From NCBI RefSeq assembly GCF_014524565.1, contig NZ_CP060139.1:682001-746000 (forward strand): 64,000 nt of DNA. Reading direction: 5' to 3'. The DNA is from Croceimicrobium hydrocarbonivorans. GTDB lineage: Bacteria > Bacteroidota > Bacteroidia > Flavobacteriales > Schleiferiaceae. The position numbers were made by a program, and so were the translations under genes. This document shows positions 9,878 through 19,656 of the stretch, piece after piece. How positions within the stretch are numbered: the first letter of the stretch is position 1; the number at the start of each line of letters is the position of its first letter. The notes beneath the pieces were generated by a model, which ran no database searches, was not told the origin of the DNA, and saw only the letters and a list, made by a program, of their open reading frames with translations.

Positions 9878-11479
9878 TTAAGGCTGAAACTTAATTAACT
9901 GGTACTCCTCATCCGCTCCTAGGAAGCTGAAATAAGACTGTTCTTTCTCGCTGTAGTAAATGCTTTGGGTTTTAAAGTAGAGGTCATTCTCTAAGATCAT
10001 ATCCTCCCAGATTTCCAGCTTCTCCTCTTGTCCGTTTCCAGGGTTAAACAATAAGTAATTCGGAAAACCCTCATCAAATTCATCAAATACATCTACTTCC
10101 TCATAACTTACCTGACCGATTTCATTCTCAGGGATATCATTATAGATAATTTCCAGTTTACCATCACTTAAGCGCGAATAGAATGAGAAGTAATCAAACT
10201 CCCCCATGGGTTGAATGGATAATTCCTTATCCGTAGAAGTCATCGCTACCAGATCATTCTGCTGCCACATATAGCGATGCATTTTGGCCAAATTATTCTT
10301 CCACACAATATCACCTGCCGGATTAATCTTCAATAGAATTAAATCTTCCAGATCAAACTTTTCTCCCATTAAGGTTCCCATTGTCGCTAAGGAAGTAGAG
10401 TAAAATGGTCGGTAGATAAGACGTTCACCAATCAGGTAACAATTACCTGCGGCATCGAAATGCAATACTATTTTGGTGAAAACTTGCGGGATAAAAGGCT
10501 CCTCTCCTGCATCGCCAGACTCCAGGAATTTATCTACGAAACTCTGATCAAATTTATGGCGACGCTGTAAGCTAAAACTCTGGCTGGCCGGATCAAATAC
10601 ATAGTATAGTAAACCCTCGGTGGCAATATCTTCATAGATTTCAGAAATCCGCTCTAGCTCTGGATATAGGTCCTCATCTTCATCAGCTCTTTGATAAAAA
10701 GCAGTTAGTACCACCTCACCTTGGGGATTATTTGCCAATTGATAGCTAAAAGGAATTAATTGCTCCTTTTCTACCATAGGCAGAGGGTAGGATTTGGCTT
10801 GATAGGCATTGGCTTTTTCTAAAACCAATAATTCGCGGTTATTCTGAAGGTAGATATTTCCATCCTTATCAAAAGCTATATCGCTATTGATCTCCTCAAG
10901 CTCCAACTGCATTTTATACTCATAACTGCATTGCTCTTGCAATTGAAGATCGAAGACATTTAATTGCTTCTCGGTTTTATCCAAATCACCATTATAAGCT
11001 GCCGATTGAATTACGATGTGATCCCCAATTAAGCTCAATTTATCCACGCCCCGATCACTGCGATATTCGTACTTACGAGCGGTCAATTGCACCGCTTTCT
11101 CCAGTCGACGCGTTTCTACATTAATGGGATAAGCCATTACCATTAAAACATTTCGAGAAGAATTATCCTCGCGGATGAAAGCCATAATCTTACCATCAAT
11201 CCAGGCCAGGTTTAAAAGTCCGTATTCCACTCCGGTGCGTTGGCGAATGGTAACATCAAATTGACTCTCTTTATTAAGACTCTTCTTATCAAAGATCACC
11301 ACCCGAATCATATCATGGGTCACATTGGCGCAGTAAAACTTACTATCATCTTCATGTAAAATCTTGGGAGCATAACCCGAATCTTCGGTTTCGAAAATTT
11401 CACTTTTAGTAACTTGGCTTTGAGCCGAAAGGAATAGAGTAGCAAGGCTCAAAATCGAGCTGAACAGGACTTTTCTCAT
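9878..11479 (-). CDS. Exported protein of unknown function, propeller-like, first gene of peptidase cluster
   Basis: The start is taken at the ATG giving MRKVLFSSILSLATLFLSAQ, a clean signal peptide; a longer frame from 11509 would add ten residues in front of it and is less likely. The 533-residue protein has repeated beta segments (FDKKSLNKESQFDVT, LNVFDLQLQEQCSYEY and others) with alternating blade-like pattern and several acidic stretches. It looks related in layout to the protein at 6242-7816. No catalytic motif was seen. Its stop directly abuts the M48 protease start. Confidence 0.72.
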   Translation of the reverse strand: MRKVLFSSILSLATLFLSAQSQVTKSEIFETEDSGYAPKILHEDDSKFYCANVTHDMIRVVIFDKKSLNKESQFDVTIRQRTGVEYGLLNLAWIDGKIMAFIREDNSSRNVLMVMAYPINVETRRLEKAVQLTARKYEYRSDRGVDKLSLIGDHIVIQSAAYNGDLDKTEKQLNVFDLQLQEQCSYEYKMQLELEEINSDIAFDKDGNIYLQNNRELLVLEKANAYQAKSYPLPMVEKEQLIPFSYQLANNPQGEVVLTAFYQRADEDEDLYPELERISEIYEDIATEGLLYYVFDPASQSFSLQRRHKFDQSFVDKFLESGDAGEEPFIPQVFTKIVLHFDAAGNCYLIGERLIYRPFYSTSLATMGTLMGEKFDLEDLILLKINPAGDIVWKNNLAKMHRYMWQQNDLVAMTSTDKELSIQPMGEFDYFSFYSRLSDGKLEIIYNDIPENEIGQVSYEEVDVFDEFDEGFPNYLLFNPGNGQEEKLEIWEDMILENDLYFKTQSIYYSEKEQSYFSFLGADEEYQLIKFQP

Positions 11480-11645
11480 AATAGGTTCTTCTATGGACCC
11501 TATGCTCAATAGATGAGAATTGCGAAGGGACCAGGTTTAATCCCGCGCAAAATACAAATAAGCAGGGGCATTTCCAGCCAATTGACAGGCCAATCCTATG
11601 CCTAAAAGTTTAGTAGTGAAATGAATAAATTTGAGGACAAAGGAA

Positions 11646-12167
11646 CTAGAAGTTCGCTCGAATTTCTCCTTTCAAATAGCGAATGGCTCCTTTGGTTGGA
11701 AAATTCTCCATGGTCATCACCTTATTCAAAATGTGCTTACTGAGGTCGAATGCCGGTGCATCTGGATCAATATCCTGAGCCCAATTATTGATCATTCCCA
11801 CTGTAGCACTTTTGGCATTTACAGCCAGATTCCAAGCTTCGTCACTCAGATAGATTTGCTGCGACAAATTATGCTCAAACTCAATACGGATACTCTCTAC
11901 CAGTAGATTACGATACTGACGAGCTTTCATATCCTTAGCTGGTACTCTAATCAATAATCGATCAGGGTGAATGCGTTCTAAAAACAAAGCAATACGCTCG
12001 TAAGCCGCCATCCGCACAGGCAAAGCACTTTTTTGAGTTTCCTTTTTCAGGAAGTATAAACGGCGCTTTTCCTCATTATCCATAAAATTGGATAGCATCA
12101 TATAGGTCAAGACCAATAAAAATATGGAGGGTAATGCGTATTTGAGTATTTCAATAAAAAGCTCCAT
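11646..12167 (-). CDS. Membrane-anchored protein of the Bacteroidota DUF7935-like family
   Basis: The start is the ATG giving MELFIEILKYALPSIFLLVL (173 residues); the longer frame to 12317 would run into the divergent aminotransferase gene and is rejected. One N-terminal transmembrane helix (about residues 7-25) is followed by a charged linker and a soluble helical domain with the conserved-looking phrases AYERIALFLERIHPDRLLIRV and IRIEFEHNLSQQIYLSDEAW, which I recognise from a widespread Bacteroidota family of unknown function. It is divergent from the aminotransferase with a 95-bp shared upstream region. Confidence 0.8.
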   Translation of the reverse strand: MELFIEILKYALPSIFLLVLTYMMLSNFMDNEEKRRLYFLKKETQKSALPVRMAAYERIALFLERIHPDRLLIRVPAKDMKARQYRNLLVESIRIEFEHNLSQQIYLSDEAWNLAVNAKSATVGMINNWAQDIDPDAPAFDLSKHILNKVMTMENFPTKGAIRYLKGEIRANF

Positions 12168-12234
12168 GTCAGAGTAGGAAAATTTATGGGGCCTCAAATA
12201 TCGTAAAAATCCTAAGGTGACGAGGTGAAATTCG

Positions 12235-12242
12235 TAGCTTTG
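12235..12242 (+). promoter_or_regulatory. Bacteroidota -7 element before the aminotransferase
   Basis: TAGCTTTG matches the TAnnTTTG -7 consensus of the Bacteroidota primary sigma factor and lies 20 bp before the ATG at 12263. Confidence 0.6.
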
Positions 12243-12262
12243 CTCGCTATCATAGGGAGCAT

Positions 12263-13462
12263 ATGAATAAAATATCGCAGCGTATCCTTGACTTATCCGA
12301 ATCGGCCACAATTGCAATGAGCCGTCGGAGTCGCGAAATGCGTGAACAAGGATTGGACGTTATCAGCCTTTCTTTAGGCGAACCAGATTTCGAAACCCCT
12401 GATTTTGTGCGCCAAGCCGCCAAAGAGGCCATCGATATTGGTTATTCCCATTATCCACCCATCCCCGGATATCAGGATTTAAGACAAGCCATTGCGCACA
12501 AATTGAAACGCGACAACGGATTGGACTATACTGCAAATCAAATTGTAGTATCCACCGGCGCGAAACAATCCTTGGCCAATGTGATTTTATGTACGGTTGA
12601 TCCCGGTGATGAAGTGCTCTTACCGGCGCCTTATTGGGTAAGCTATTACGAGCAAATTCGTTTGGCAGGAGGAACTCCGGTTATCATCCCTACCGCTATT
12701 GAAAACGACTTCAAGGTTACCAGAGACGATCTCGAAAAATACCATACGGATAAAACCAAATTGGTAATTTTTAGCTCACCCTGTAATCCCTCAGGTTCTG
12801 TATTTAGCAAGGAAGATCTAGCTGAAATTGCCGATTATCTAAAAGCTCATCCCAATGTTATTGCGATTAGCGACGAGATTTATGAGCTGATTAATTTCAA
12901 GTCTCAGCATGTAAGCCTGGCCTCTTTTAGTGAAATTTACGATCAAGTTGTTACCGTAAACGGACTTAGTAAAGGCTTTGCGATGACTGGCTGGAGGATT
13001 GGCTATATCGCCGCTCCTCAAGAAATCGCCGATGCCTGCGTAAAAATGCAGGGGCAATTTACCTCAGCCACTTCCAGTATTGCTCAAAGAGCTGCACTGG
13101 CCGCCTTGCAGGCCGATCCCTCTGAAATGGATTACATGAAAGAGGCTTTTGAAGAACGCAGAGCTAAAGTTGGTGAGTGGTTACGCGAAATTCCAGGCTT
13201 GAAGGTTAATCAGCCAGAAGGCGCCTTCTATTTTTTCCCGGATGTAAGTGCCCTATTGGGTTCTAAAATTGGGGACAGAACCATTAATGATTCTGCCGAC
13301 CTTTGCATGTACCTGCTTGAAGAGGCTTTGGTGGCATTAGTACCAGGTGATGCCTTTGGTAGCCCCGAATGTATTCGGATATCGTACGCTTCCTCCTTAA
13401 AAGATTTGGAAACCGCCCTTAGTAGAATTAAAGCGGCAATTGAAAAATTAGACCATGCTTAA
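12263..13462 (+). CDS. PLP-dependent aminotransferase, aspartate aminotransferase type (class I)
   Basis: A 399-residue fold-type I aminotransferase. The PLP-binding lysine is Lys237 in NGLSKGFAMTGWRIGY, the SSPCNPSG motif (NPxG cofactor contact) and the C-terminal IRISYA arginine region are present. It would transfer the amino group between aspartate (or related amino acids) and 2-oxoglutarate in the cytoplasm. Length and motifs fit the AspC-Ib subgroup common in Bacteroidota. It overlaps the downstream DUF4254 gene by 8 bp, so they form an operon with the glycosyltransferase. Exact substrate range cannot be read from sequence. Confidence 0.9.
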   Translation: MNKISQRILDLSESATIAMSRRSREMREQGLDVISLSLGEPDFETPDFVRQAAKEAIDIGYSHYPPIPGYQDLRQAIAHKLKRDNGLDYTANQIVVSTGAKQSLANVILCTVDPGDEVLLPAPYWVSYYEQIRLAGGTPVIIPTAIENDFKVTRDDLEKYHTDKTKLVIFSSPCNPSGSVFSKEDLAEIADYLKAHPNVIAISDEIYELINFKSQHVSLASFSEIYDQVVTVNGLSKGFAMTGWRIGYIAAPQEIADACVKMQGQFTSATSSIAQRAALAALQADPSEMDYMKEAFEERRAKVGEWLREIPGLKVNQPEGAFYFFPDVSALLGSKIGDRTINDSADLCMYLLEEALVALVPGDAFGSPECIRISYASSLKDLETALSRIKAAIEKLDHA

Positions 13463-14060
13463 AGCTCAGGAAATGATGGCCCTCTTCAATTTGGCCATCG
13501 AAGATTATCATATCAAAGATCATGTTGATCAGGAAATGAAAAACCCATTTCCCATGGATAGCCTCCAGGAAATGCTGTATCAGAAAAACTGGATCGACAC
13601 CGTGCAATGGCATTTGGAAGATATTATCCGTGATCCGGCAATTAAGCCTCAAAAAGCCCTGGAAATAAAACGTCGCATCGATGCTAGCAATCAGGATCGT
13701 ACCGATATGGTGGAGCAAATTGATGACGCGATTCTCTCCTTGTACACTGATGTTCAAGTACAATCTTTTGCCCGTTTAAATACTGAAAGTCCAGGTTGGG
13801 CCATTGACCGCTTGTCCATTTTGGCTTTGAAAATTTTCCACATGAATGTGGAAGCCCAGCGCGAAGATGTGACACCAGAGCTTTTAGCGAAAAATCAACA
13901 CAAACTCTCTGTTCTCAAAGTTCAGGAGGAAGACCTCTGCACCGCCATCGATCAACTATTGGATGATTTAGCGACCGGCAAACGCATTGCCAAGGTTTAT
14001 CGCCAGATGAAGATGTACAATGATCCGGAACTAAATCCGGTGCTTTATCAGAATAAGTAA
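13455..14060 (+). CDS. DUF4254 domain protein
   Basis: A 201-residue, mostly helical, soluble protein. I recognise it as the Bacteroidota DUF4254 family from its length and layout, including the KNWIDTVQWHLEDIIRDP stretch and the RIDASNQDRTDMVEQID stretch. The start overlaps the aminotransferase by 8 bp, and its stop overlaps the glycosyltransferase start (TAATG). The family often sits next to family-9 glycosyltransferases, suggesting an accessory role in cell-envelope glycan synthesis, but no biochemical function is known to me. Confidence 0.82.
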   Translation: MLKAQEMMALFNLAIEDYHIKDHVDQEMKNPFPMDSLQEMLYQKNWIDTVQWHLEDIIRDPAIKPQKALEIKRRIDASNQDRTDMVEQIDDAILSLYTDVQVQSFARLNTESPGWAIDRLSILALKIFHMNVEAQREDVTPELLAKNQHKLSVLKVQEEDLCTAIDQLLDDLATGKRIAKVYRQMKMYNDPELNPVLYQNK

Positions 14061-15085
14061 TGCGGATCTTAGTCCAGCGTTTTTCCGCCCTGGGCGACAT
14101 CATGATCCTGCTACCTATACTTCAGCAGCTTAAAGCCGAGCATCCCGAACATGAAATAGCCCTCCTGAGTCGTCCCTATATAGGAAGGCTTTGCCAGGAT
14201 TTGGGCCTTCAATTCTATGGCGCTCAATTGCAAAAGGAGCATAAAGGAGTACTAGGCTTAAAGCGTTTGGTAAAAGAGGTTAATCGCGACTTTAAGCCGG
14301 ATTTGCTAATTGATGCGCATTCGGTTTTACGTACCAAAATCATCAGCAAGTTTTTCGCACTCAAAGGAGTTCCCACCGAAAGCCTGCATAAAGATCGACA
14401 AGCTCGCAAAGCTTTTTTAGAGAGTACAAATCCTGCTCAGGCAGCTCTGGCTCCCATAAGTCAGTTACATCTGGATTGCTTTGCTCGTCAAAATATCTCC
14501 ATCTCATTTAATCGGGATAGCATTAAAGCTGCTCCTTATCAATTAAGCGCTGAACATTTGCAATGGTGGGAAGAATCCAAGGCAGAAATCAATATTGGTA
14601 TCGCCCCTGGCGCTCGACATAAATCCAAGGAATGGCCTCGTGAAAAGTTCATTGCCCTGCTTAAGGATCTGGGAAGACCAAATAGAAAGTTCTTCCTCTT
14701 TGGTGGGCCTGATGAAGTAGAAGGCTTAAGAGAACTGGCCAAAGCCGCTGAAGTTTCTTTCGAGATAGTCGCAGGCAAATTTAAATTGGATCAGGAAATT
14801 GCCTTGATGAAACATTTGGATGTTTTCGTAAGTCATGATTCTTCCAATATGCACATGGCCGCCTGGAGTGGCTGTCCGGTGGTTTCCATTTGGGGTGGCA
14901 CGCATCCCGGCGCTGGCTTTGCGCCCTATGCTAATGAGGATCATATGGTTTCCTTAGATCCAGGCACACTCGATTGCCAACCTTGCAGCATTTTCGGGAC
15001 CAGTACTTGTAAAAGAGGGGACTTCGCCTGTATGCAAGATTTAGCGGTTAGTAAAGTAGCTGAAAAAGTAAATTCCTTGATCTAG
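14060..15085 (+). CDS. Glycosyltransferase family 9 (heptosyltransferase-like)
   Basis: A 341-residue GT-B fold protein that starts MRILVQRFSALGDIMILLPI, the classic GT9 N-terminus for binding of the acceptor and nucleotide-heptose. It contains GIAPGARHKSKEWP and FVSHDSSNMHMAAWSGCPVVSIWGGTHPGAGF, the conserved donor-binding loop of ADP-heptose:LPS heptosyltransferases. It probably adds a sugar to lipopolysaccharide core or another surface glycan at the cytoplasmic face of the inner membrane. Last gene of the three-gene operon; its start overlaps the DUF4254 stop by one base. Confidence 0.88.
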   Translation: MRILVQRFSALGDIMILLPILQQLKAEHPEHEIALLSRPYIGRLCQDLGLQFYGAQLQKEHKGVLGLKRLVKEVNRDFKPDLLIDAHSVLRTKIISKFFALKGVPTESLHKDRQARKAFLESTNPAQAALAPISQLHLDCFARQNISISFNRDSIKAAPYQLSAEHLQWWEESKAEINIGIAPGARHKSKEWPREKFIALLKDLGRPNRKFFLFGGPDEVEGLRELAKAAEVSFEIVAGKFKLDQEIALMKHLDVFVSHDSSNMHMAAWSGCPVVSIWGGTHPGAGFAPYANEDHMVSLDPGTLDCQPCSIFGTSTCKRGDFACMQDLAVSKVAEKVNSLI

Positions 15086-15135
15086 GCTACTCCAACCATT
15101 CATTCAATTCATGCATCTTTATAAAAACAAAGAGC

Positions 15136-16005
15136 ATGAAAGCCAGCCACTTCCTCCTACTCATTTTCTGTTTACTGGGTGCTAATCTTATGGCACAATA
15201 CGAGCCTGGCGACAGTACTGAAAAACGCCCCTTCGCCATTATTGAAACCATTGAAGGTGATGAATTCGAAGGCTACCTAATTTATCAGGATACCAAGATT
15301 ATTACCATCGAAGATCGCAATGGTCATCAAATCACCATTAAGGTGGAACAAATTAAAGAACTAAGCTTCGAGCAGGAGACATTCTCTAAAGCAGTGCATT
15401 ATAACCTCCAAGCCAGTCGCTATTTCTTCGGCCCCAATGCATTAAACATGAAAAGAGGCGAAGGCTATTATCAAAACAACTGGGTATTCCTAAATCAACT
15501 TTCGGTTGGATTGAGTGATCGATTTACTATTGGAGTAGGTACTATCCCCCTTTTCATCTTTGGCTATGGTGCTCCTACCCCAGTTTGGATAACTCCAAAA
15601 TTTAGTGTTCCCATAGTTCCTGGGAAATTAAATGTAGCCGCTGGTGGCCTATTTGGATCGGTATTAGGAGATGAATTCAATAATACCTTTGGCATCGGAT
15701 ACGGTGCCTTTACCTTAGGGGATTACGATAAAAACGTGACTCTATCCATTGGCTATGGTATGTCGGATGGTGATTGGAGTGAAAACCCCACCATTAGCTT
15801 AAGTGGCATGCTTAGAGTTACGCGTAAATTCTACTTGATAACTGAGAATTATTTAGTCTTTGATACTTTTATCGCTTCATTAGGAGGGCGCACGGTTTGG
15901 CGCGAAGTAAGTCTGGATTATGGCTTCTTTACTCTGCCTGATGAAATTGATGCCTTGATCCCCTGGTTGGGAATTACCGTACCCTTTGACTTAAAGAAAG
16001 AATGA
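15136..16005 (+). CDS. Exported protein with N-terminal Sm-like barrel and beta-barrel-like C-terminus
   Basis: A 289-residue protein with a signal peptide (MKASHFLLLIFCLLGANLMAQ). Residues about 30-75 (ETIEGDEFEGYLIYQDTKII onward) form a small SH3/LSm-like beta unit frequently seen at the N-terminus of Bacteroidota exported proteins. The remainder alternates hydrophobic and polar residues with many aromatic and Gly positions (ITPKFSVPIVPGKLNVAAGG), like an outer-membrane barrel. It overlaps the next gene by 4 bp. Function unknown. Confidence 0.75.
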   Translation: MKASHFLLLIFCLLGANLMAQYEPGDSTEKRPFAIIETIEGDEFEGYLIYQDTKIITIEDRNGHQITIKVEQIKELSFEQETFSKAVHYNLQASRYFFGPNALNMKRGEGYYQNNWVFLNQLSVGLSDRFTIGVGTIPLFIFGYGAPTPVWITPKFSVPIVPGKLNVAAGGLFGSVLGDEFNNTFGIGYGAFTLGDYDKNVTLSIGYGMSDGDWSENPTISLSGMLRVTRKFYLITENYLVFDTFIASLGGRTVWREVSLDYGFFTLPDEIDALIPWLGITVPFDLKKE

Positions 16006-16565
16006 CTTTAGTACGCTGTTTCTTTTTCCTGCTAATCTTTCAATTTACCGCGAAAGCCCAATGGCAAAGCTTAGGACCTGCCAAGGTTAATGAACAGGAG
16101 GCCTTCTGGTATTTTCATGATCCGATGGAAGCCTTTGCTCATAAATTTGAAGCAGAAATAAAAGAAGATAGCACCTTTAAGCATTGGGAACAATATGCAA
16201 GCTTCCGAATAGGGCAAGCCCTGTTCTTATTGGAAACAGCCGCCAGCGATGGTCAATACATTTACTTTTTATTAGCCCCTAAAGTAGAAGGTGACAGTAG
16301 CTTCAACCAGTTATTGGTTTTTGAAGCCCCACAAAAATTGATTCCTCCCTATTTCGACGATCTTGAGAAACGAAACAATTTTCTAAAAGAGCAATTGAAC
16401 TTCGGACCCGATTATTGGTTTTACAGTACAATGATGCAAGGTCGGGCCAAACAGAATTTGGGCGAAGTTTATGAGATAAATGGAATGGCTTATCCAGTTA
16501 TGGATGGCATGCAAATTCGCCAACAAATGAAAGCCATGGCAGAAGCCTATTTACAAGGCAAGTAG
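16002..16565 (+). CDS. Small exported protein of unknown function
   Basis: A 187-residue protein starting at an ATGA overlap with the upstream barrel-like gene. The first about 20 residues ([20 protein letters not shown]) form a signal peptide. The mature domain is mixed alpha/beta with no motif I recognise. Coupled translation with the preceding envelope protein suggests a shared envelope role, but that is inference. Confidence 0.7.
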   Translation: MTLVRCFFFLLIFQFTAKAQWQSLGPAKVNEQEAFWYFHDPMEAFAHKFEAEIKEDSTFKHWEQYASFRIGQALFLLETAASDGQYIYFLLAPKVEGDSSFNQLLVFEAPQKLIPPYFDDLEKRNNFLKEQLNFGPDYWFYSTMMQGRAKQNLGEVYEINGMAYPVMDGMQIRQQMKAMAEAYLQGK

Positions 16566-16604
16566 CTTCCCTGGCAAATCTTAAACTCAAGTCAAAATTC
16601 CCCG

Positions 16605-16612
16605 TACCTTTG
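16605..16612 (+). promoter_or_regulatory. Bacteroidota -7 element before menG
   Basis: TACCTTTG fits TAnnTTTG exactly and lies 18 bp before the ATG at 16631. An alternative TTG start at 16610 lies inside this element, which argues for the ATG. Confidence 0.65.
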
Positions 16613-16630
16613 CCGCCCTTGAATGGAATT

Positions 16631-17356
16631 ATGAGTCAGGAAGTAAAGCCTTATCAGGCAGACGGAAGCAAGAAAGAGCAGGTAGCGGAAATGTTCGATA
16701 ATATTTCGAAACGCTACGATCTTTTAAACCATGTTTTGTCTTTAAGCATCGACAAAGGTTGGCGTAAAAAAGTGGTAAAAATGGTAAAAGCCCGTAATCC
16801 GGAAATGATTCTGGATGTGGCTACTGGTACCGCGGATTTAGCTATCGCTCTTGAAAAAAGTGGTGCTCAAGCCATCACTGGAATCGACATTTCCAATGGT
16901 ATGCTGGAGGTGGGTCGCAAAAAAGTGGCGGACAAAGGCCTTAGCAAGCTAATCACCCTGAAGCAGGCAGATTCCGAAAATCTTCCTTTCGCTGATAATA
17001 CCTTTGATGCTATTACCGTAGCCTTTGGCGTGCGGAACTTCGAAAACCTAAAACAAGGTTTAAAAGAAATGTATCGGGTATTGAAACCCGGCGGTCATTT
17101 GGTGGTATTGGAGTTTTCACAGCCCCAGGCCTTCCCGATGAAACAACTCTACAATTTCTATTTCAAGAATATCCTTCCCGGGATTGGTAAGCTGATCAGT
17201 AAAGATAGCCGAGCCTATACTTACTTACCTGAGTCAGTGCAAGCCTTTCCACACGGCGAAGCATTCATGAAAATTATGGGAGAATGCCAATATAAGCGCG
17301 GAGCTAGAATTCCCCTTACCTTTGGTATTGCCTCTATCTACGAAGGAATAAAATAA
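16631..17356 (+). CDS. menG: Demethylmenaquinone methyltransferase (MenG/UbiE)
   Basis: A 241-residue class I SAM-dependent methyltransferase that converts demethylmenaquinone to menaquinone, the quinone expected in Bacteroidota. The SAM motif I is [14 protein letters not shown], and the family signatures [27 protein letters not shown] and [17 protein letters not shown] are present. The start is the ATG at 16631, because the longer frame from a TTG overlaps the promoter. The gene directly upstream of porT is a recurrent gene order in the phylum, which supports both calls. Confidence 0.93.
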   Translation: MSQEVKPYQADGSKKEQVAEMFDNISKRYDLLNHVLSLSIDKGWRKKVVKMVKARNPEMILDVATGTADLAIALEKSGAQAITGIDISNGMLEVGRKKVADKGLSKLITLKQADSENLPFADNTFDAITVAFGVRNFENLKQGLKEMYRVLKPGGHLVVLEFSQPQAFPMKQLYNFYFKNILPGIGKLISKDSRAYTYLPESVQAFPHGEAFMKIMGECQYKRGARIPLTFGIASIYEGIK

Positions 17357-17376
17357 GCCCGGTTTTGAAGCGTTCC

Positions 17377-18090
17377 ATGATCGTGAACAAAAAGTATTTC
17401 ATCCTCTTCCTCCTTTTGGGGCTTAGCCTCAATATGAGTGCGCAATTAAGTCGCCGACTTAAAAATAATCCGCGCTATGATCGCAAGGTGATTGATTTTG
17501 GTTTTTCGATTGGATTGAATTACACGGATCTGCGCACGCGCACCCTTCCTGACCTAAGCACCCAATTACCAGGCTATTACCGTGTGTATTCAGAAACTTC
17601 ACCTGGTTACAATATTCGGATCATTAGCAAATTACGCCTGGGGGATCACTGGGACCTCAACTTTAGTCCTGGTTATGCCTTTACCGTGCGCACCTTGCGT
17701 TTCGACATCCTCAACCAATTTACCTTGGAAAGAGAAATGGTGGAGCGCGATATTGAATCCTCATTCTTAGAATTCCCGGTTTACTTCAAGTTTCGGGCCG
17801 ATCGCATTGGTAATTACCGCATGTACCTTTTGGCCGGACCTAAATACAATATCGACCTTGCCAGTGATCAGGATGTTGAAGATGATCGCGTTTTTAAACT
17901 GAAGCGCAATGAGGTCTATTACGATATGGGGATTGGGGTAGATATCTATTTCGAATTCTTCAAATTTTCCCCGCAAATCATCTATTCCTTTGGCATCACC
18001 AATCAGAAGGTGGTAGACGACACCTTTTTGGCCGCAGGATTACAGGGAGTTTATACCCGTGGATTGCTGATCAATTTCACTTTCGAATAA
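17377..18090 (+). CDS. porT: PorT-like outer-membrane protein of the type IX secretion system
   Basis: A 237-residue protein with a signal peptide (MIVNKKYFILFLLLGLSLNM...AQ) and an eight-strand outer-membrane-barrel pattern typical of the PorT/OmpW-like superfamily in Bacteroidota (SETSPGYNIRIISKLRLGDH, SSFLEFPVYFKFRADRIGNY, GIGVDIYFEFFKFSPQIIYS). PorT is required for gliding motility/T9SS export in characterised members. Two facts favour PorT over a generic barrel: it lies directly after menG, and a T9SS-dependent protein (GH16 at 50997) is present in the same window. The ATG at 17377 is chosen over an upstream TTG. Confidence 0.78.
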   Translation: MIVNKKYFILFLLLGLSLNMSAQLSRRLKNNPRYDRKVIDFGFSIGLNYTDLRTRTLPDLSTQLPGYYRVYSETSPGYNIRIISKLRLGDHWDLNFSPGYAFTVRTLRFDILNQFTLEREMVERDIESSFLEFPVYFKFRADRIGNYRMYLLAGPKYNIDLASDQDVEDDRVFKLKRNEVYYDMGIGVDIYFEFFKFSPQIIYSFGITNQKVVDDTFLAAGLQGVYTRGLLINFTFE

Positions 18091-19650
18091 ATGCCACTTC
18101 TGGAGATTAGTGTTATTCCTGAGATTGCCTATGATGAGGCAAAATTAGAGGCGCATCTCCGTAAGGTCGCCAATGTTCGTTCCAATGAAAGCATTGATTT
18201 CAGATTGGAGCGCCGCAATATTGATGCGCGGGGCAAAAAGATCAAGGTAAACCTCCAAATAGCCTACGAGAAAAATCGAAAACTGGCTCCACGAGAGCTT
18301 TGTCATTTCGAATACCAAGATGTTTCCGAGGCTCCTGAAGTACATATTATTGGCTTTGGACCGGCAGGTATGTGGGCCGCCTTGCGATGTTTAGAGCTAG
18401 GATTCAAACCCATCGTTATTGAAAGGGGTAAAGATGTGCGCAGTCGCAGAAGAGATTTAAAGGCGGTAAACCGCGATAATCTGGTGGACTCCGATTCGAA
18501 TTATTGCTTTGGCGAAGGTGGTGCCGGAACCTATTCGGATGGCAAGCTCTATACCCGCAGTAAAAAGCGGGGCAATATGCAGCGTATCCTCGATTCCCTA
18601 GTGGAACATGGTGCGGTGGAAGACATCCTCTTTGAAGCCCATCCTCATATTGGCACCAATAAATTACCCAAGATTGTTCAAGCCATCCGCGAAACCATAC
18701 TGAAATATGGTGGCGAAGTGCATTTTGAAACTCGTCTTACAGATCTGGTTCAAGAGGGAAATCGGATCATAGAAATTCGCACTTCGGATGGAAAGACCTG
18801 GCCGGTGCAAGCCCTAATCATGGCTACCGGTCATAGTGCGCGTGATATTTATTATCTCCTGCATGAAAAAGGAATTCGCTTAGAGGCCAAGCCCTTTGCC
18901 ATGGGAGTACGGGTTGAGCATCCGCAAAAGCTCATTAATAAGATTCAGTACCACGGCAATGATTATGATGAAATATTGCCAGCCGCATCTTACAAGCTAG
19001 TGCAGCAGGTAGATGGCCGTGGGGTCTATAGCTTCTGCATGTGCCCCGGTGGTTTTATAGTGCCAGCTGCCACGGCTCAGGAGGAGTTGGTAGTAAATGG
19101 CATGAGTCCCAGCAAGCGAGATAATAATTTCGCCAATAGCGGGATTGTGGTGGCGATCGAATTGGAAGATCTTTCAGATTATAAGCAATATGGTCCTTTG
19201 GCTGGACTGGAGTTCCAAAAAGAGGTAGAGAAAAAAGTTTGGGAAGCGGGTGGCTCCACACAGCAAGCCGCAGCTCAGCGATTAGTTGACTTTGTGAAAG
19301 GTCGAATCAGCCCAGAGCTGAATCCCAGCAGTTATATCCCCGGCTTGATCTCCATGCCTATGCATGAAATACTACCGCCCTTTATGGCGCAACGTCTGCA
19401 GGCTGCCTTTGTAGAATTTGGTAAGAAAATGCCGGGTTATTACAGCAATGAAGCCAATATTGTAGGCATTGAAAGTAGAACCAGCTCACCCGTACGGATT
19501 CCACGTGACCGCGAAAGCTATCAACATCCTGAAATTAAAAACCTCTTTCCCAGTGGTGAGGGTGCCGGATTTGCTGGAGGCATTGTAAGTGCGGGAATGG
19601 ACGGTGAGCGTTGTGCAGAAGCCGCTGCCCATTTTCTAGAATCAAAGTAA
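18091..19650 (+). CDS. FAD-dependent oxidoreductase (COG2509-type)
   Basis: A 519-residue flavoprotein. After an N-terminal ferredoxin-like, about 85-residue domain, a GFGPAGMWAA dinucleotide-binding motif (about residue 88) is followed by the FGEGGAGTYSDGKLYTR signature of the COG2509 uncharacterised FAD-dependent dehydrogenase family. A C-terminal FPSGEGAGFAGGIVSAGMDG loop closes the FAD site. The reaction is not known. The start directly follows the porT stop (TAAATG), so it is probably co-transcribed with porT. Confidence 0.88.
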   Translation: MPLLEISVIPEIAYDEAKLEAHLRKVANVRSNESIDFRLERRNIDARGKKIKVNLQIAYEKNRKLAPRELCHFEYQDVSEAPEVHIIGFGPAGMWAALRCLELGFKPIVIERGKDVRSRRRDLKAVNRDNLVDSDSNYCFGEGGAGTYSDGKLYTRSKKRGNMQRILDSLVEHGAVEDILFEAHPHIGTNKLPKIVQAIRETILKYGGEVHFETRLTDLVQEGNRIIEIRTSDGKTWPVQALIMATGHSARDIYYLLHEKGIRLEAKPFAMGVRVEHPQKLINKIQYHGNDYDEILPAASYKLVQQVDGRGVYSFCMCPGGFIVPAATAQEELVVNGMSPSKRDNNFANSGIVVAIELEDLSDYKQYGPLAGLEFQKEVEKKVWEAGGSTQQAAAQRLVDFVKGRISPELNPSSYIPGLISMPMHEILPPFMAQRLQAAFVEFGKKMPGYYSNEANIVGIESRTSSPVRIPRDRESYQHPEIKNLFPSGEGAGFAGGIVSAGMDGERCAEAAAHFLESK

Positions 19651-19656
19651 AGCCTT

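Noticed and set aside
12168-12317. N-terminal extension of the DUF7935-like protein
   Set aside because: It overlaps the divergent aminotransferase start and the promoter at 12235-12242.
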